NCBI RefSeq assembly: GCF_000420065.1 | Contig: NZ_ATUF01000003.1 | Span: 62,001 to 126,000, forward strand | Origin: Varibaculum cambriense DSM 15806 | GTDB lineage: Bacteria; Actinomycetota; Actinomycetes; Actinomycetales; Actinomycetaceae | DNA length: 64,000 nt | Direction: 5' to 3' | In this document: positions 1 through 8,514 of the stretch, in pieces | How positions within the stretch are numbered: the first letter of the stretch is position 1 | Layout of the letters: each line of letters starts with the position of its first letter | Program-made: the position numbers and the translations under genes | The notes under the pieces: generated by a model | What the model saw: the letters and a program-made list of their open reading frames with translations, nothing else | Told to the model about the DNA's origin: nothing | Database searches by the model: none

Positions 1-65
1 CGCGCACCGGGGATAGTGATTTCCAGCGCGCCCAGGGCTGGGTGGATTCGATTTTGCGCAAATAA
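1..65 (+). CDS. C-terminal end of an unidentified gene (partial)
   Basis: Codons from base 3 to the TAA at 63-65 read as the last 20 residues of a protein, ending W-V-D-S-I-L-R-K. The rest lies left of the window. The frame is open to the edge and the next gene converges on it, so it is plausibly the tail of a real gene. Twenty residues are too few to identify a family. Confidence 0.4.
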   Translation, partial: RTGDSDFQRAQGWVDSILRK

Positions 66-110
66 GTTAAAAGTATAGGCAGATAGGAGCCGAATATAGC
101 GGGGAGCCTC

Positions 111-1196
111 CTAGGGGACGCGTACCACTACCGCTCCGCTATCTAAAGAAGCAGAAATCTCTCGATAGCTGCCTACGGTATCGCCATCGACCTGAATCAT
201 CCGGGGTTCGCCGTGCACCTTGGCGCTGGCTGTCCGGGTGCGGATCACATCGGTTTTCGATACCAATCCGGCAGTGAGTTTTTTGACCCCTAAACTATCG
301 CGAAATACTCCGCTGATTACCTCTAAAAACCCAATTAAGCCGCCGCGGACACTCAGCATTAATACTTCTAACCAGCCATCATGCGGGTTAGCCTCCGGCA
401 AGAGCGGAATCCCACCCACCAGTTCCCCGCAGGAGGCAAATAGCAGGGTATTGACTTTGCGGGTGCGTGAATGGGACTGTCCCCCAAACGCAACGTCCAT
501 AGTGATCGGAGGTTTATTCGAGGCCGCGATTCCAGAAACCACATAGGCGCCCCACCCGATCGACTCCTTGAGTTTGTTAGACACTCGGCTCATAACCTCG
601 GCGTCATAGCCAATCCCCGCCATGACCAGAAAAGGAAACTCCGCTCCGGTTTCAGTTTGCAGATGCCCCAAATCCACCCCGGTGTTTTTCCCGGTAAAGG
701 CAATCTCGCAGGCGCGGGGAAGAGAATTAATGGGAATGTTGAGGTTGCGGGCTAAAAGATTCCCGGTACCCAGGGGCAAAATCCCGAGCGGAATCCGGCT
801 TTCGGCCAAGGTAGCCGCGATAATCCGTAAAGTACCGTCCCCACCGGCAGAAATAACCAGTCCTGCTTCTTGTCGGATCGCTTCTTTAGCTTGGCTAGCT
901 CCTAAAGACTCCGGGTCGGTTTCTAAGAAAATCGGCTCCTCGTACCCGGTAGATTGGGCACGCTGGGTAACGATGCGGCGGAATTCATTCGGATCCGCAA
1001 TCTTCATGGGGTTATAAATGACCACCACCCGTTTTGAAGATTCATTGCTGCAGGTAGTGGCAGGAGCAGAAAATCCTTGTTTTATCGCAAGTTTCATCGC
1101 CCGGGTGGCAATCCGGCGGGCATTAACCGCCCAGGACAGAGCGATACCTCCTAAAGCCAGCGCCACGATTACCAGAATCCAGAGCACAGTGGTCAT
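111..1196 (-). CDS. Diacylglycerol kinase family lipid kinase
   Basis: A 361-residue member of the DAGK catalytic (DagK/YegS/LCB5) family, which phosphorylates lipid alcohols with ATP at the membrane. Residues 4-24 form one N-terminal membrane segment. The kinase domain starts near residue 56 (RVVVIYNP), with the nucleotide-binding GGDGT at 118-122 and PLGTGN at 141-146. The C-terminal half is the beta-sandwich domain ending in a family-typical HGEPRMIQVDGD stretch. The start ATG lies 7 bases after a TAAACT hexamer, so the mRNA may have no leader. The gene is divergent from serS. The substrate is not determinable; diacylglycerol or undecaprenol are both possible. Confidence 0.85.
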   Translation of the reverse strand: MTTVLWILVIVALALGGIALSWAVNARRIATRAMKLAIKQGFSAPATTCSNESSKRVVVIYNPMKIADPNEFRRIVTQRAQSTGYEEPIFLETDPESLGASQAKEAIRQEAGLVISAGGDGTLRIIAATLAESRIPLGILPLGTGNLLARNLNIPINSLPRACEIAFTGKNTGVDLGHLQTETGAEFPFLVMAGIGYDAEVMSRVSNKLKESIGWGAYVVSGIAASNKPPITMDVAFGGQSHSRTRKVNTLLFASCGELVGGIPLLPEANPHDGWLEVLMLSVRGGLIGFLEVISGVFRDSLGVKKLTAGLVSKTDVIRTRTASAKVHGEPRMIQVDGDTVGSYREISASLDSGAVVVRVP

Positions 1197-1203
1197 AGCA
1201 GCT

Positions 1204-1209
1204 AGTTTA
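1204..1209 (-). promoter_or_regulatory. Predicted -10 box of a leaderless promoter (lipid kinase)
   Basis: On the minus strand TAAACT is followed by exactly 7 bases and then the ATG at 1196. That spacing puts the transcription start on or next to the start codon. No Shine-Dalgarno sequence could fit in between. Confidence 0.5.
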
Positions 1210-1345
1210 GAACATTTGTAGTGAGCTCTGGGCTAGCAGGTATTTAGGACAGAAGCGACGGCTAGCAAGTGCCAAATCCCGCCGAGATCGGGGGTTCCAG
1301 GTGTTCGCCAGGAAAGGCAAGATGAGAAGCGATGCTCGGTGACGA

Positions 1346-1351
1346 TATGAT
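1346..1351 (+). promoter_or_regulatory. Predicted -10 box of a leaderless promoter (serS)
   Basis: TATGAT ends 6 bases before the serS ATG at 1358. There is no ribosome-binding site upstream of the ATG and no T-box-like leader, so translation probably starts on a leaderless transcript. No clear -35 element is visible. Confidence 0.55.
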
Positions 1352-1357
1352 AAAAAC

Positions 1358-2641
1358 ATGATTGATATTCGTCAGCTGCGTGAGGATCCGCAGCCCGCTA
1401 AAGATTCCCTAATTGCCCGCGGGGATGACCCCGCCCGGATCGATGAGGTACTGGCCGCTGATGGGCTCCGACTGAAAAAACAGCAAGATTTTGAATCCAT
1501 GCGCGCGGAGCAAAAAGCGCTTTCAAAGAGCATTGGGCGAGCCGACCCCAGTGAGCGGGCAGCGGTGCTAGCCCAAGCCAAAGAGCTGGCAGCAAAAGTT
1601 AAAGAGGCTGAGGCTGAAGCGGGAGCAGCTTCCGCTAAAGCCCAGGAGTTGTTGGCGGCACTGCCGAATATCATTATTCCCGGGATTCCCGCGGGCGGCG
1701 AGGACGACTACGAAGTTATTGCCCACCGCGGCTCAAAGATTCGCGATTTTGCTGCCGCGGGCATCAAGGTGCGTGATCACCTGGAAATCGGGGAGATGCT
1801 GCAAGCAATCGACGTTAAGCGGGGTGCTAAAGTATCTGGTTCCCGCTTCTACTATCTACGAGGGATCGGGGCGCGCCTGGAACTGGCGCTGCTCACTTGC
1901 GCCTGGGATTTGGCAGAGCAGCACGGATTCATCCCTATGACTACCCCCACGATGGTCACTCCCGATACGATGCGGGGAACCGGATTCCTAACTGAACATT
2001 CCGAAGAAATCTATTACCTACCTGCCGATGATCTCTACCTAGTAGGTACCTCAGAGGTTGCCCTCGGGGGATACCACGGCGGAGAAATCCTGGAGCTAGG
2101 GGAAGAACCTCTACGTTATTCTGGCTGGTCAGCATGTTATCGGCGGGAAGCCGGGTCGCACGGTAAAGATGTACGCGGGATTATTCGGGTGCATCAGTTC
2201 AACAAGGTAGAGATGTTTTCTTACTGCCGACCCGAAGTGTCGCAGGATGAGCACCAGCGTCTGCTGGCTTTAGAAGAAGAAATGTTGGCAAAGGTGGAGT
2301 TGCCCTATCGAGTAATCGATACCGCCGCTGGAGATTTGGGTACTTCTGCGGCCCGCAAGTTCGATTGTGAAGCTTGGCTACCCAGCCAAGAACGCTACTT
2401 AGAGCTAACTTCCACCTCTAATTGCACCACCTATCAGGCACGTCGCCTGGGGATTCGTTACCGGGACGAGAACGGAAAAACTCAGCCGGTTGCTACTTTG
2501 AACGGCACTTTAGCGTGTACCCGCTGGCTGGTTGCTATCTTGGAAAATCATCAGCAGGCAGATGGTTCAGTGTATGTTCCCCAGGCGCTGCGTCCCTATT
2601 TGGGAGGAAAAGAAGTACTAGAGCCAGTACCGAACGCCTAA
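1358..2641 (+). CDS. serS: Serine--tRNA ligase
   Basis: A 427-residue cytosolic class II aminoacyl-tRNA synthetase that charges tRNA-Ser. Residues ~25-105 are the long charged antiparallel coiled-coil arm that grips the tRNA variable arm. The catalytic domain carries [10 protein letters not shown] near residue 230, motif 2 ([21 protein letters not shown]) near 265, the [13 protein letters not shown] segment near 350 and motif 3 ([11 protein letters not shown]) near 385. The length is normal for bacterial SerRS. The ATG at 1358 is supported by the -10 box 6 bases upstream. The tRNA-Ser(UGA) gene lies 2.4 kb downstream. Confidence 0.97.
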   Translation: MIDIRQLREDPQPAKDSLIARGDDPARIDEVLAADGLRLKKQQDFESMRAEQKALSKSIGRADPSERAAVLAQAKELAAKVKEAEAEAGAASAKAQELLAALPNIIIPGIPAGGEDDYEVIAHRGSKIRDFAAAGIKVRDHLEIGEMLQAIDVKRGAKVSGSRFYYLRGIGARLELALLTCAWDLAEQHGFIPMTTPTMVTPDTMRGTGFLTEHSEEIYYLPADDLYLVGTSEVALGGYHGGEILELGEEPLRYSGWSACYRREAGSHGKDVRGIIRVHQFNKVEMFSYCRPEVSQDEHQRLLALEEEMLAKVELPYRVIDTAAGDLGTSAARKFDCEAWLPSQERYLELTSTSNCTTYQARRLGIRYRDENGKTQPVATLNGTLACTRWLVAILENHQQADGSVYVPQALRPYLGGKEVLEPVPNA

Positions 2642-2723
2642 ATCTGAGCGCAAAGCATGAAAAGATTAGGCTAGGGCGCCCTCGGGTATCCCGAAATAGT
2701 TACTAAAGGGACGGAGAGAATCG

Positions 2724-3584
2724 ATGGCTGATTACCTGCAGTATCCTCAGGGAGATTATGTGCCCAAAGTGGTTGAGCGCGCTCTCGAAAGCTACCGAGG
2801 CTACGGGGAAGATATTGCTACTGCTGCGATAGTGCCAGAAAATAGCCGTGCCCGCGTGCAATTTGTAGCCCTCCAGGATGGTCGGATCTGCGGTATCCCC
2901 GTTGCTCGCGAAGTACTAAAGCAAGTGCTCGGGGACTATGAACTGCACTTACGGATTGCCGATGGCACCACGGTAACTGCGGGAACTCCGGTTTTGGAGC
3001 TCAGTGGTGATACTCGCGGTCTATTGGAAGCCAGGGATCTTTGCCTCTGGTTCTTATCGCATCTGTCGGGGATTGCTACAAAGACCGCGCAATGGGCTCA
3101 GGCGCTCTCGCAGACAAAACTGGTGGTAAGGGATACGCTTTCGGTTACTCCTGACTTAGGTGAGCTTGAAAAATATGCGGTTCGAGTCGGCGATGGGATG
3201 ACTTCTCGCCTTGGCGTCGGTTCTTTCCCGCGGGTGACGGTGGAACATCTGAAACTGGGAACCGGTCTGGGAGACGTTATCAACCACGTGCGTACGGCGG
3301 CCCAGGGCAAACCGATTGAGGTAGAAATAGATCGGCTGCAAGACTTGGATCCTTTGCTAAAAATGCGGGTTGACCTGGTAGCTCTACAAGGATTCCCCCC
3401 GGAACAGGCAACCATGGCAGCTGATCACCGCCAGACGATTAATCCGGGAACCTTGTTGGAAGTCAGGGGAGATGTAAATCTGGAAGATGCCGGTGCTTAT
3501 GGCGAGTCCGGAGTGGATTATTTGGCGGTACCCGCTTTAACTGACACGGTTACCCCCGTGCGTCACCAGATGAAGTTTGTCTAG
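2724..3584 (+). CDS. NadC-fold (quinolinate phosphoribosyltransferase-like) protein with degenerate active site
   Basis: A 286-residue protein aligning end to end with nicotinate-nucleotide pyrophosphorylase (NadC), including LEKYAVRVGDG, the EVEID segment and the C-terminal GESGVDYLAVPALT. Most catalytic residues are changed. The family DTRKT motif is DTLSVT, so the phosphate/quinolinate-binding Arg and Lys become Leu and Ser. The NHR motif is TSR, the Lys of IKDNH is Thr (VTVEH), and the metal-binding Asp of LLDN is Gln (ALQG). It probably does not make nicotinate mononucleotide; a regulatory, binding or altered enzymatic role is possible. nadA and nadB are not nearby. ATG 2724 follows a GGAG site. 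The next gene starts 44 bases downstream, so co-transcription is likely. Confidence 0.75.
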   Translation: MADYLQYPQGDYVPKVVERALESYRGYGEDIATAAIVPENSRARVQFVALQDGRICGIPVAREVLKQVLGDYELHLRIADGTTVTAGTPVLELSGDTRGLLEARDLCLWFLSHLSGIATKTAQWAQALSQTKLVVRDTLSVTPDLGELEKYAVRVGDGMTSRLGVGSFPRVTVEHLKLGTGLGDVINHVRTAAQGKPIEVEIDRLQDLDPLLKMRVDLVALQGFPPEQATMAADHRQTINPGTLLEVRGDVNLEDAGAYGESGVDYLAVPALTDTVTPVRHQMKFV

Positions 3585-3628
3585 TCTTTTACCTGCCCCA
3601 AAGAAAACATCAACAAAGGAGCTGAACA

Positions 3629-4954
3629 ATGTTTTGGTTCGACTCAATCGAACACAACCGTTGGCTGTCTGGCTGTTTGCAGGACTTGCTGGATTACGGG
3701 CGTAAATCAGAGGTGAAAACGGGATTCGCCTGCCTAGATCGAAACGGCGAAGTCGACCTAGAGCAGCCGATTCAGTTGTATCTAACCGCCCGGATGGTAC
3801 ACGTGTTTTCTCTCGGGGTGTTGCTGGGGGTACCCGGATGTCGCCGCCTGGTAGAACACGGGATTCGCTGCCTTAACCAGTATTTCCGCGACCCTGAAAA
3901 TGGCGGCTGGTTCGATGCTATTGAGCATGAACTTGACCAGGATGGAAAGGCGATCCCCTATAAAGGACGTGACGATAAACGTTCCTACTCTCACGCATTT
4001 TTACTGTTGGGAGCGGCCTCGGCAACTGCTGCGGATCGTATCGGTGCCCATGAACTGATGCAAGAAGCCATTCGGGATAATGATCTGCACTGGTGGGATC
4101 CGGAAGCGGGGATGGTCTGCGAAAGTTTCGATCGCGACTATTCTGTTTGCGAAGACTACCGGGGTCTGAACTCTAATATGCATATGGCAGAGGCATATAT
4201 GCTGTTAGCTCAGGTTACTAATGACAGTAAGTGGATGGATCGCACGCTGCGGATTCTGGAGCGAGTTGCCCGGGTATCGCGCGAATACAATTGGCGAATC
4301 CCGGAGCATTATGACAGTCAGTGGCAGCCGCTACTGGGGTATAACCGGGAAAATCCGCAGGAAACTCACCGTGCATACGGATCTGATGTGGGTCACTCCT
4401 TCATGTTCTCGCGTCTGATGCTTGAGGCGCGGGCGATGCTGCAAATCAGTGGAAAAGAAGTTCCCGCATGGATGAATGAAGCTGCAACCGGAATATTTGA
4501 GCGGGCTCGAGAAGATGCCTGGAGGCGTGATGGGGCTCCCGGGTTTGCCTTCACCGTGGATTGGGAAGGCAAACCGGTGATCCGGGATCGTCAGGCCTGG
4601 GTACAGTTCGAGGCAATCGGAGCGGCAGTTACTTTGCTCCGGGTCGCTCAGCAAGAGGGATCCTTAGCAGAGGAAGTGGACCACTACGAACATTGCTATC
4701 GCGCCTGGCTAGATTTCGCCTATGAGCATTTTCTGGTGCGTGGTGGGCGGATCGTGCATCGGCTCTCCCCGGATAATCAGCCTCTGGATCTAGAGAATCA
4801 AAAACTGCGTGACAGTGTTTATCATGCGGTTCAGGCGGTACTGCTGCCCCGCTTGCCGTTGGCGCCCGCCTTTGCGACGGCTCTGGCGCAGGGGAAACTA
4901 GACAAGCCGCTGTCTGAGGAGCCCAGTCGGAAGAAAAGATTTGGCGGATTTTAG
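3629..4954 (+). CDS. AGE-family (N-acylglucosamine 2-epimerase-like) sugar isomerase
   Basis: A 441-residue (alpha/alpha)6-barrel protein of the AGE/YihS superfamily, whose members interconvert aldoses and ketoses (mannose-fructose, sulfoquinovose-sulfofructose) or epimerise N-acylglucosamine. Supporting motifs are TARMVHVFSLG near residue 52, a SHAFLLLGAASA helix near 125, NMHMAEAYMLL near 180 and GHSFMFSRLMLEA near 255. Conserved histidines on these helices act as acid-base residues in the family. The close WF/WW-rich match to YihS/mannose isomerase favours a free-sugar isomerase over a GlcNAc epimerase, but the substrate is not settled. An AAAGGAG site precedes ATG 3629. It follows the NadC-like gene closely, and tRNA-Ser comes next. 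Confidence 0.75.
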   Translation: MFWFDSIEHNRWLSGCLQDLLDYGRKSEVKTGFACLDRNGEVDLEQPIQLYLTARMVHVFSLGVLLGVPGCRRLVEHGIRCLNQYFRDPENGGWFDAIEHELDQDGKAIPYKGRDDKRSYSHAFLLLGAASATAADRIGAHELMQEAIRDNDLHWWDPEAGMVCESFDRDYSVCEDYRGLNSNMHMAEAYMLLAQVTNDSKWMDRTLRILERVARVSREYNWRIPEHYDSQWQPLLGYNRENPQETHRAYGSDVGHSFMFSRLMLEARAMLQISGKEVPAWMNEAATGIFERAREDAWRRDGAPGFAFTVDWEGKPVIRDRQAWVQFEAIGAAVTLLRVAQQEGSLAEEVDHYEHCYRAWLDFAYEHFLVRGGRIVHRLSPDNQPLDLENQKLRDSVYHAVQAVLLPRLPLAPAFATALAQGKLDKPLSEEPSRKKRFGGF

Positions 4955-5010
4955 CTCTGGCGGTTAGCAACTGTAACATGGGGCTTGTCCTTACGCTTTA
5001 GCGTAGGCCA

Positions 5011-5100
5011 GGAGAGTTGTCCGAGTGGCCGAAGGAGACGGTCTTGAAAACCGTTATACCCGCAAGGGTATCAAGGGTTCGAATCCCTTACTCTCCGCCA
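5011..5100 (+). tRNA. tRNA-Ser (anticodon TGA)
   Basis: A 90-base class II tRNA. The acceptor arms GGAGAG and CTCTCC pair, the D-arm begins GTCCGAGTGG, the anticodon stem-loop is cggtc-TTGAAAA-ccg with TGA, the long variable arm is tacccgcaagggta, the T-arm is GGGTTCGAATCCC, and CCA is encoded at 5098-5100. It reads UCA and other UCN codons. Confidence 0.96.
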
Positions 5101-5146
5101 ATGCCCTCACTGGAAGTTGATTCTGGTGAGGGCATTTAGTCTTTTT
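5101..5146 (+). terminator. Rho-independent terminator after tRNA-Ser
   Basis: A perfect 10-bp stem, ATGCCCTCAC (5101-5110) pairing with GTGAGGGCAT (5126-5135), is followed by TTAGTCTTTTT. It begins immediately after the encoded CCA end. It may also stop transcripts of galK, which converges from the right. Confidence 0.85.
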
Positions 5147-5190
5147 ACGGCATTAACGCCAAAGTTCCGCTGGGAAAATAAGATTACAGC

Positions 5191-6492
5191 TTATGCCACT
5201 CTATCGGCTGCGGCAGAGGGCGATGCGCAGAGGAATCGGGGCTGGTTAAAGCCGGCTTTAACGAAGGCTTCTAGTACGGATTGGGCAGTTGCCTCTAGCT
5301 GATCGCTGCGAACCAGGGCGATGACGCACCCCCCGAAGCCTCCTCCCGTCATCCTGGCGCCATAAGCACCGGCCTTCCGGGCTGCTTCCACCGCAACATC
5401 TAGTTCTTCGCAGGTAACTTCGTAGTCACGCCGTAAAGATTTGTGGGAGGCATCTAGCAACTTGCGCCATTGATCTAGATCCGCGCCCGCTTCTAAAAGC
5501 TCACACAACCGCTGGCAGCGAGCGATCTCGGTAAGTACATGGCGCACTCTGGAAACTTGCTCCGCATCCTCCAATTTATCTAACTGCGATTGCACCCAAG
5601 AGGGCGGATAGTCCGCGAATTCTAAGTCGGTGAGGTTATCGGAGGACGCAATCTTCTTCGGTACCAGCTCACCAAGTTCTTTTACCCCCAAAACCTGAGC
5701 CGCAGCTTCGCAGGCTGCGCGGCGTGCCCCGTATTGTCCGTCCGCAAGATCATGGGAAGTGCAGGTATCGATCACTAGTAGGGATAGGCCAAGCGCAGAC
5801 AGATCAAAGGGATGCGAACGAGTTTGCCAGGTGGAGCAATCCAACTCCAGGACACGATCCTGTTCACAAAGCATAGAAGCAGATTGATCTAGGCCTCCGG
5901 TAGGGGCTCCCACATAGCGGTTCTCAGCTATTTTTCCGGCCTCTACCAGCAATTTCCTTCCCTCAAAGTTGTCTGACAGTCGCAACGAAGCAAGGTCATT
6001 AATGCCCACCGCGATTGCACATTCTAAAGCGGCGGAAGAAGACAGGCCGGCGCTTAAAGGAACGCTGGAAGCTATCGCTACTTCTAATCCCGGGACTTTC
6101 TGCGCGAGTTCTCGTGCCTTTTCATTTTGACCGCGATCATTGAGTACCTGCCGCAAACCTAAAATCACGCCCCCGACAAAAGCTCCGGGGCCACTAGCGG
6201 GATAGTTTTTTGCTAACTCAGAAAGGCTATGAACACTTAGCTGTGGGAAGTCTTCAGAAACAATTTTTAGTTGATCGTCTTCACGTACTCGTAGCGCCAC
6301 ATAGATAGCGTGGGGGAGGGCGAGGGGCAATGCCTTTCCACCGTTGTAATCGGTGTGTTCCCCGATTACGTTGACCCGACCGGGAGCGCGCCAGACTCCT
6401 ACCGGCTTGGCTGTAAAAGTTTTCTCGAAAAGCTCTCTAGCTCGGCGTGCGCCCTCTTGCGGCTCATACGCGGCGATAAACTCCGGTTTCAT
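5191..6492 (-). CDS. galK: Galactokinase
   Basis: A 433-residue GHMP-family kinase that phosphorylates D-galactose at C1 with ATP, the first step of the Leloir pathway. The galactokinase signature GRVNVIGEHTDYNGG sits at residues 38-52, the ATP-binding VPLSAGLSSSAAL loop near 145, the GGLDQSASM catalytic-Asp segment near 200, and the C-terminal GHMP motif GARMTGGGFGG near 385. The length is slightly above the usual ~390 residues, mainly in the middle. It is the last gene of a minus-strand run led by the membrane protein at 9749. galT and galE are not in the window. The start ATG lacks a strong ribosome-binding site (AAAGG about 15 bases away). Confidence 0.93.
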   Translation of the reverse strand: MKPEFIAAYEPQEGARRARELFEKTFTAKPVGVWRAPGRVNVIGEHTDYNGGKALPLALPHAIYVALRVREDDQLKIVSEDFPQLSVHSLSELAKNYPASGPGAFVGGVILGLRQVLNDRGQNEKARELAQKVPGLEVAIASSVPLSAGLSSSAALECAIAVGINDLASLRLSDNFEGRKLLVEAGKIAENRYVGAPTGGLDQSASMLCEQDRVLELDCSTWQTRSHPFDLSALGLSLLVIDTCTSHDLADGQYGARRAACEAAAQVLGVKELGELVPKKIASSDNLTDLEFADYPPSWVQSQLDKLEDAEQVSRVRHVLTEIARCQRLCELLEAGADLDQWRKLLDASHKSLRRDYEVTCEELDVAVEAARKAGAYGARMTGGGFGGCVIALVRSDQLEATAQSVLEAFVKAGFNQPRFLCASPSAAADRVA

Positions 6493-6567
6493 GGTTGCGT
6501 TAGAACCTTTCTATTTAGCCTGGTGCCAACCATTCTACCTTGCAGTTAGTCCCCGCAGGGAGGGTTT

Positions 6568-7494
6568 CTAAAATAGCAAACGAGACAGGCGCTGCCGTGC
6601 CAATTTCACTGCCTCGGGGTTGCGAGAAAGGCGGAATAGCTCCAGAAGACGTTGCCGATATTCATCGCGCTCCTCGTCAACAGACTTTGCAATCAGGGAC
6701 AGCAACAGATCAAAAGCTTGCGGTTCATTACCGGCTTGGAAAAAACGATCTGCCAATACCAGAGGATCGGAGTCGTCTTGTCCTTCCTCTGCCTGCAAAC
6801 GCTGCGCTATGGAAACTTTGTCCACCAGTGCCTGATAACGGGAGGCTTCCTCAGGTGAGTTCCGTAGTAGCTTTTGCGCCTGTTCCATGGCCTTTGTGTA
6901 TTCGCCTGCTTCGACCAACGCTTCTACCGCTTTTTCTTCTTCGGTTCGCGGATCTTCCTGCGCAGGGTCACCTTCCCCAGCCATGACGCCAGTCAGCCCC
7001 GCCTGTCCCGCAATCTGTAAGACCTGATCGATAAGCGGTTTAATCTGGGCTTTAGGCTGCGCCCCTTGGAAGAGCGGTGCCGGTCTACCCCCGATTAACG
7101 CCACCACCATGGGAATGGATTGTGCCCGGAATGCCTGCGCTAACTGCGGAGAATCATCCACATTGATTTTTACCAGCTGGAACCGTCCCTGATATTCACG
7201 GGCCAGTTCCTCGAGAATCGGGCCGAGCTGTTTGCAAGGTCCACACCAGGGAGCCCACAAATCAATAATTACCGGCACTTTAAGCGAAGTTTCGGCTACC
7301 TCTTCAAAAGTGTCATCGCCAGCGTCGCGAATAAAGGGGCCAGCAATTTTAGCGCCGCCGTCCTGGTTTAGTCCGTTTTCAGTATTAGCTGTAGCTTCGC
7401 TAGCGGCAGGATTACCCGCCGGTGCTGGTTGAGAATCCGCGGTATTTTTAGCAGCGAACTCGGAAAGATCTACTGCTCCATGTGTCTGTGCCAA
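6568..7494 (-). CDS. Thioredoxin-domain co-chaperone, YbbN/CnoX-like
   Basis: A 308-residue protein with a thioredoxin domain at about 55-165 and a helical TPR-like C-terminal half. The active site WCGPC is at 83-87 and the cis-proline motif is SIPM. Residues 1-50 are low-complexity (A, P, N, T rich). This architecture matches YbbN/CnoX, a chaperedoxin that holds unfolding, oxidation-sensitive proteins for GroEL; unlike E. coli YbbN, both redox cysteines are present, so disulfide exchange is possible. The start is TTG at 7494 behind AAGGAAGG. It lies 12 bases downstream of the lipoprotein gene and upstream of galK. Confidence 0.82.
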   Translation of the reverse strand: MAQTHGAVDLSEFAAKNTADSQPAPAGNPAASEATANTENGLNQDGGAKIAGPFIRDAGDDTFEEVAETSLKVPVIIDLWAPWCGPCKQLGPILEELAREYQGRFQLVKINVDDSPQLAQAFRAQSIPMVVALIGGRPAPLFQGAQPKAQIKPLIDQVLQIAGQAGLTGVMAGEGDPAQEDPRTEEEKAVEALVEAGEYTKAMEQAQKLLRNSPEEASRYQALVDKVSIAQRLQAEEGQDDSDPLVLADRFFQAGNEPQAFDLLLSLIAKSVDEERDEYRQRLLELFRLSRNPEAVKLARQRLSRLLF

Positions 7495-7506
7495 TCGAAA
7501 CCTTCC

Positions 7507-8514
7507 TTACTTAGCGGCCGCCGTCAAAACCTCAGAAGCCGCGACTACCCGCACCTTGCCATCTTTGGTGCCCTTGGGGGGTATCTGCAGTAGCACGCAG
7601 ATAACTCGGCTCCAGGAAGCTTTTTGCGTGACCTTGCCGTTGTCTAGCAGATTAACCACGTCACCGCTGAGGGTAACCGGCTTATCACTAGCTACGTCGG
7701 TTAGCTTAACTTCTTGAGTGTAGGTGGTCGCCACCAGTGCCCCATTTTTCGCGGGCAGATTAATCGCTAGGGTGTTGTTTTTAAAATCAGCAGGAGTGAT
7801 GGTGGATGCCACCTTACCGGCATTACCCACTCCCTCGGTTAGTGCCTTCAATTCCGCGCGTTTCCCTTCCATCAGCGGATCTACGAACACTAGGTTGGCG
7901 TTTTTTGCCTTCGCATCAAATACGGTCTGAGCCCAAGTGCTGACCGCTACTTCCGGAGAAAGTAACAGGTTCGCATCACTAGCGAGATCTAAAGTTTTCG
8001 ATCCGCGAGCCACTACGTCAGTTTCCGGCAAAGATGCCTTGGGGAGGAGCTGCATCCATTGCCATAGCTGATAGGGTCTAGTTGCCTGGTTTTGGCGGAT
8101 TACTTCCACATATTTTGCCCCGTTGTTATCTGCTCCCGTCACGTTTAGTAAAGCGCGTGGCCACTTGTTTCCGGAGGTAACGGTAGTGATTTCCGAGGAC
8201 GCAGGCAGCGCAGTGGGAAGTGCTTGGTTGTTCTTTTGATGCATCTGGTATTGCGCGGTGCGCATGGTCAGTGCTGGGCCGGCCACTCTGGGATTTAATA
8301 CTCCGGCATCAAACTTGGCGTCTCCGGCCGCTAAAGCCGAGTTAACTGCCTTAAGGATGGGGTCTACCTGCTCCACTCGCAGAGCTGGATAAGTCTCGGT
8401 GGGGGTAGAGTTTGGCACCTCTTTACGCTGTGCGGCGCTAGTGCATCCTGCCAAGCTGGTTATTGCTAAACAGCTAGCTGCAGTGACGGACAATAGTACT
8501 CGCATTTTTCTCAT
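7507..8514 (-). CDS. Secreted lipoprotein of unknown function
   Basis: 335 residues. A signal peptide with charged start MRKMR and hydrophobic core ends in the lipobox LAGC, predicting lipidation at Cys24 and anchoring to the outer face of the membrane. The rest is soluble, rich in A, T, V and K, with a mid-region TWAQTVFDAKAKN and a C-terminal half resembling a beta-rich domain. No family was recognised. Its start overlaps the stop of the membrane-protein gene (ATGA), so the two are translationally coupled and probably act together at the cell envelope. Confidence 0.75.
   Translation of the reverse strand: MRKMRVLLSVTAASCLAITSLAGCTSAAQRKEVPNSTPTETYPALRVEQVDPILKAVNSALAAGDAKFDAGVLNPRVAGPALTMRTAQYQMHQKNNQALPTALPASSEITTVTSGNKWPRALLNVTGADNNGAKYVEVIRQNQATRPYQLWQWMQLLPKASLPETDVVARGSKTLDLASDANLLLSPEVAVSTWAQTVFDAKAKNANLVFVDPLMEGKRAELKALTEGVGNAGKVASTITPADFKNNTLAINLPAKNGALVATTYTQEVKLTDVASDKPVTLSGDVVNLLDNGKVTQKASWSRVICVLLQIPPKGTKDGKVRVVAASEVLTAAAK

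Noticed and set aside
1197-1357. Possible T-box leader before serS
   Set aside because: Only 161 bases, no T-box consensus or specifier stem, and the -10 box lies 6 bases from the start codon.
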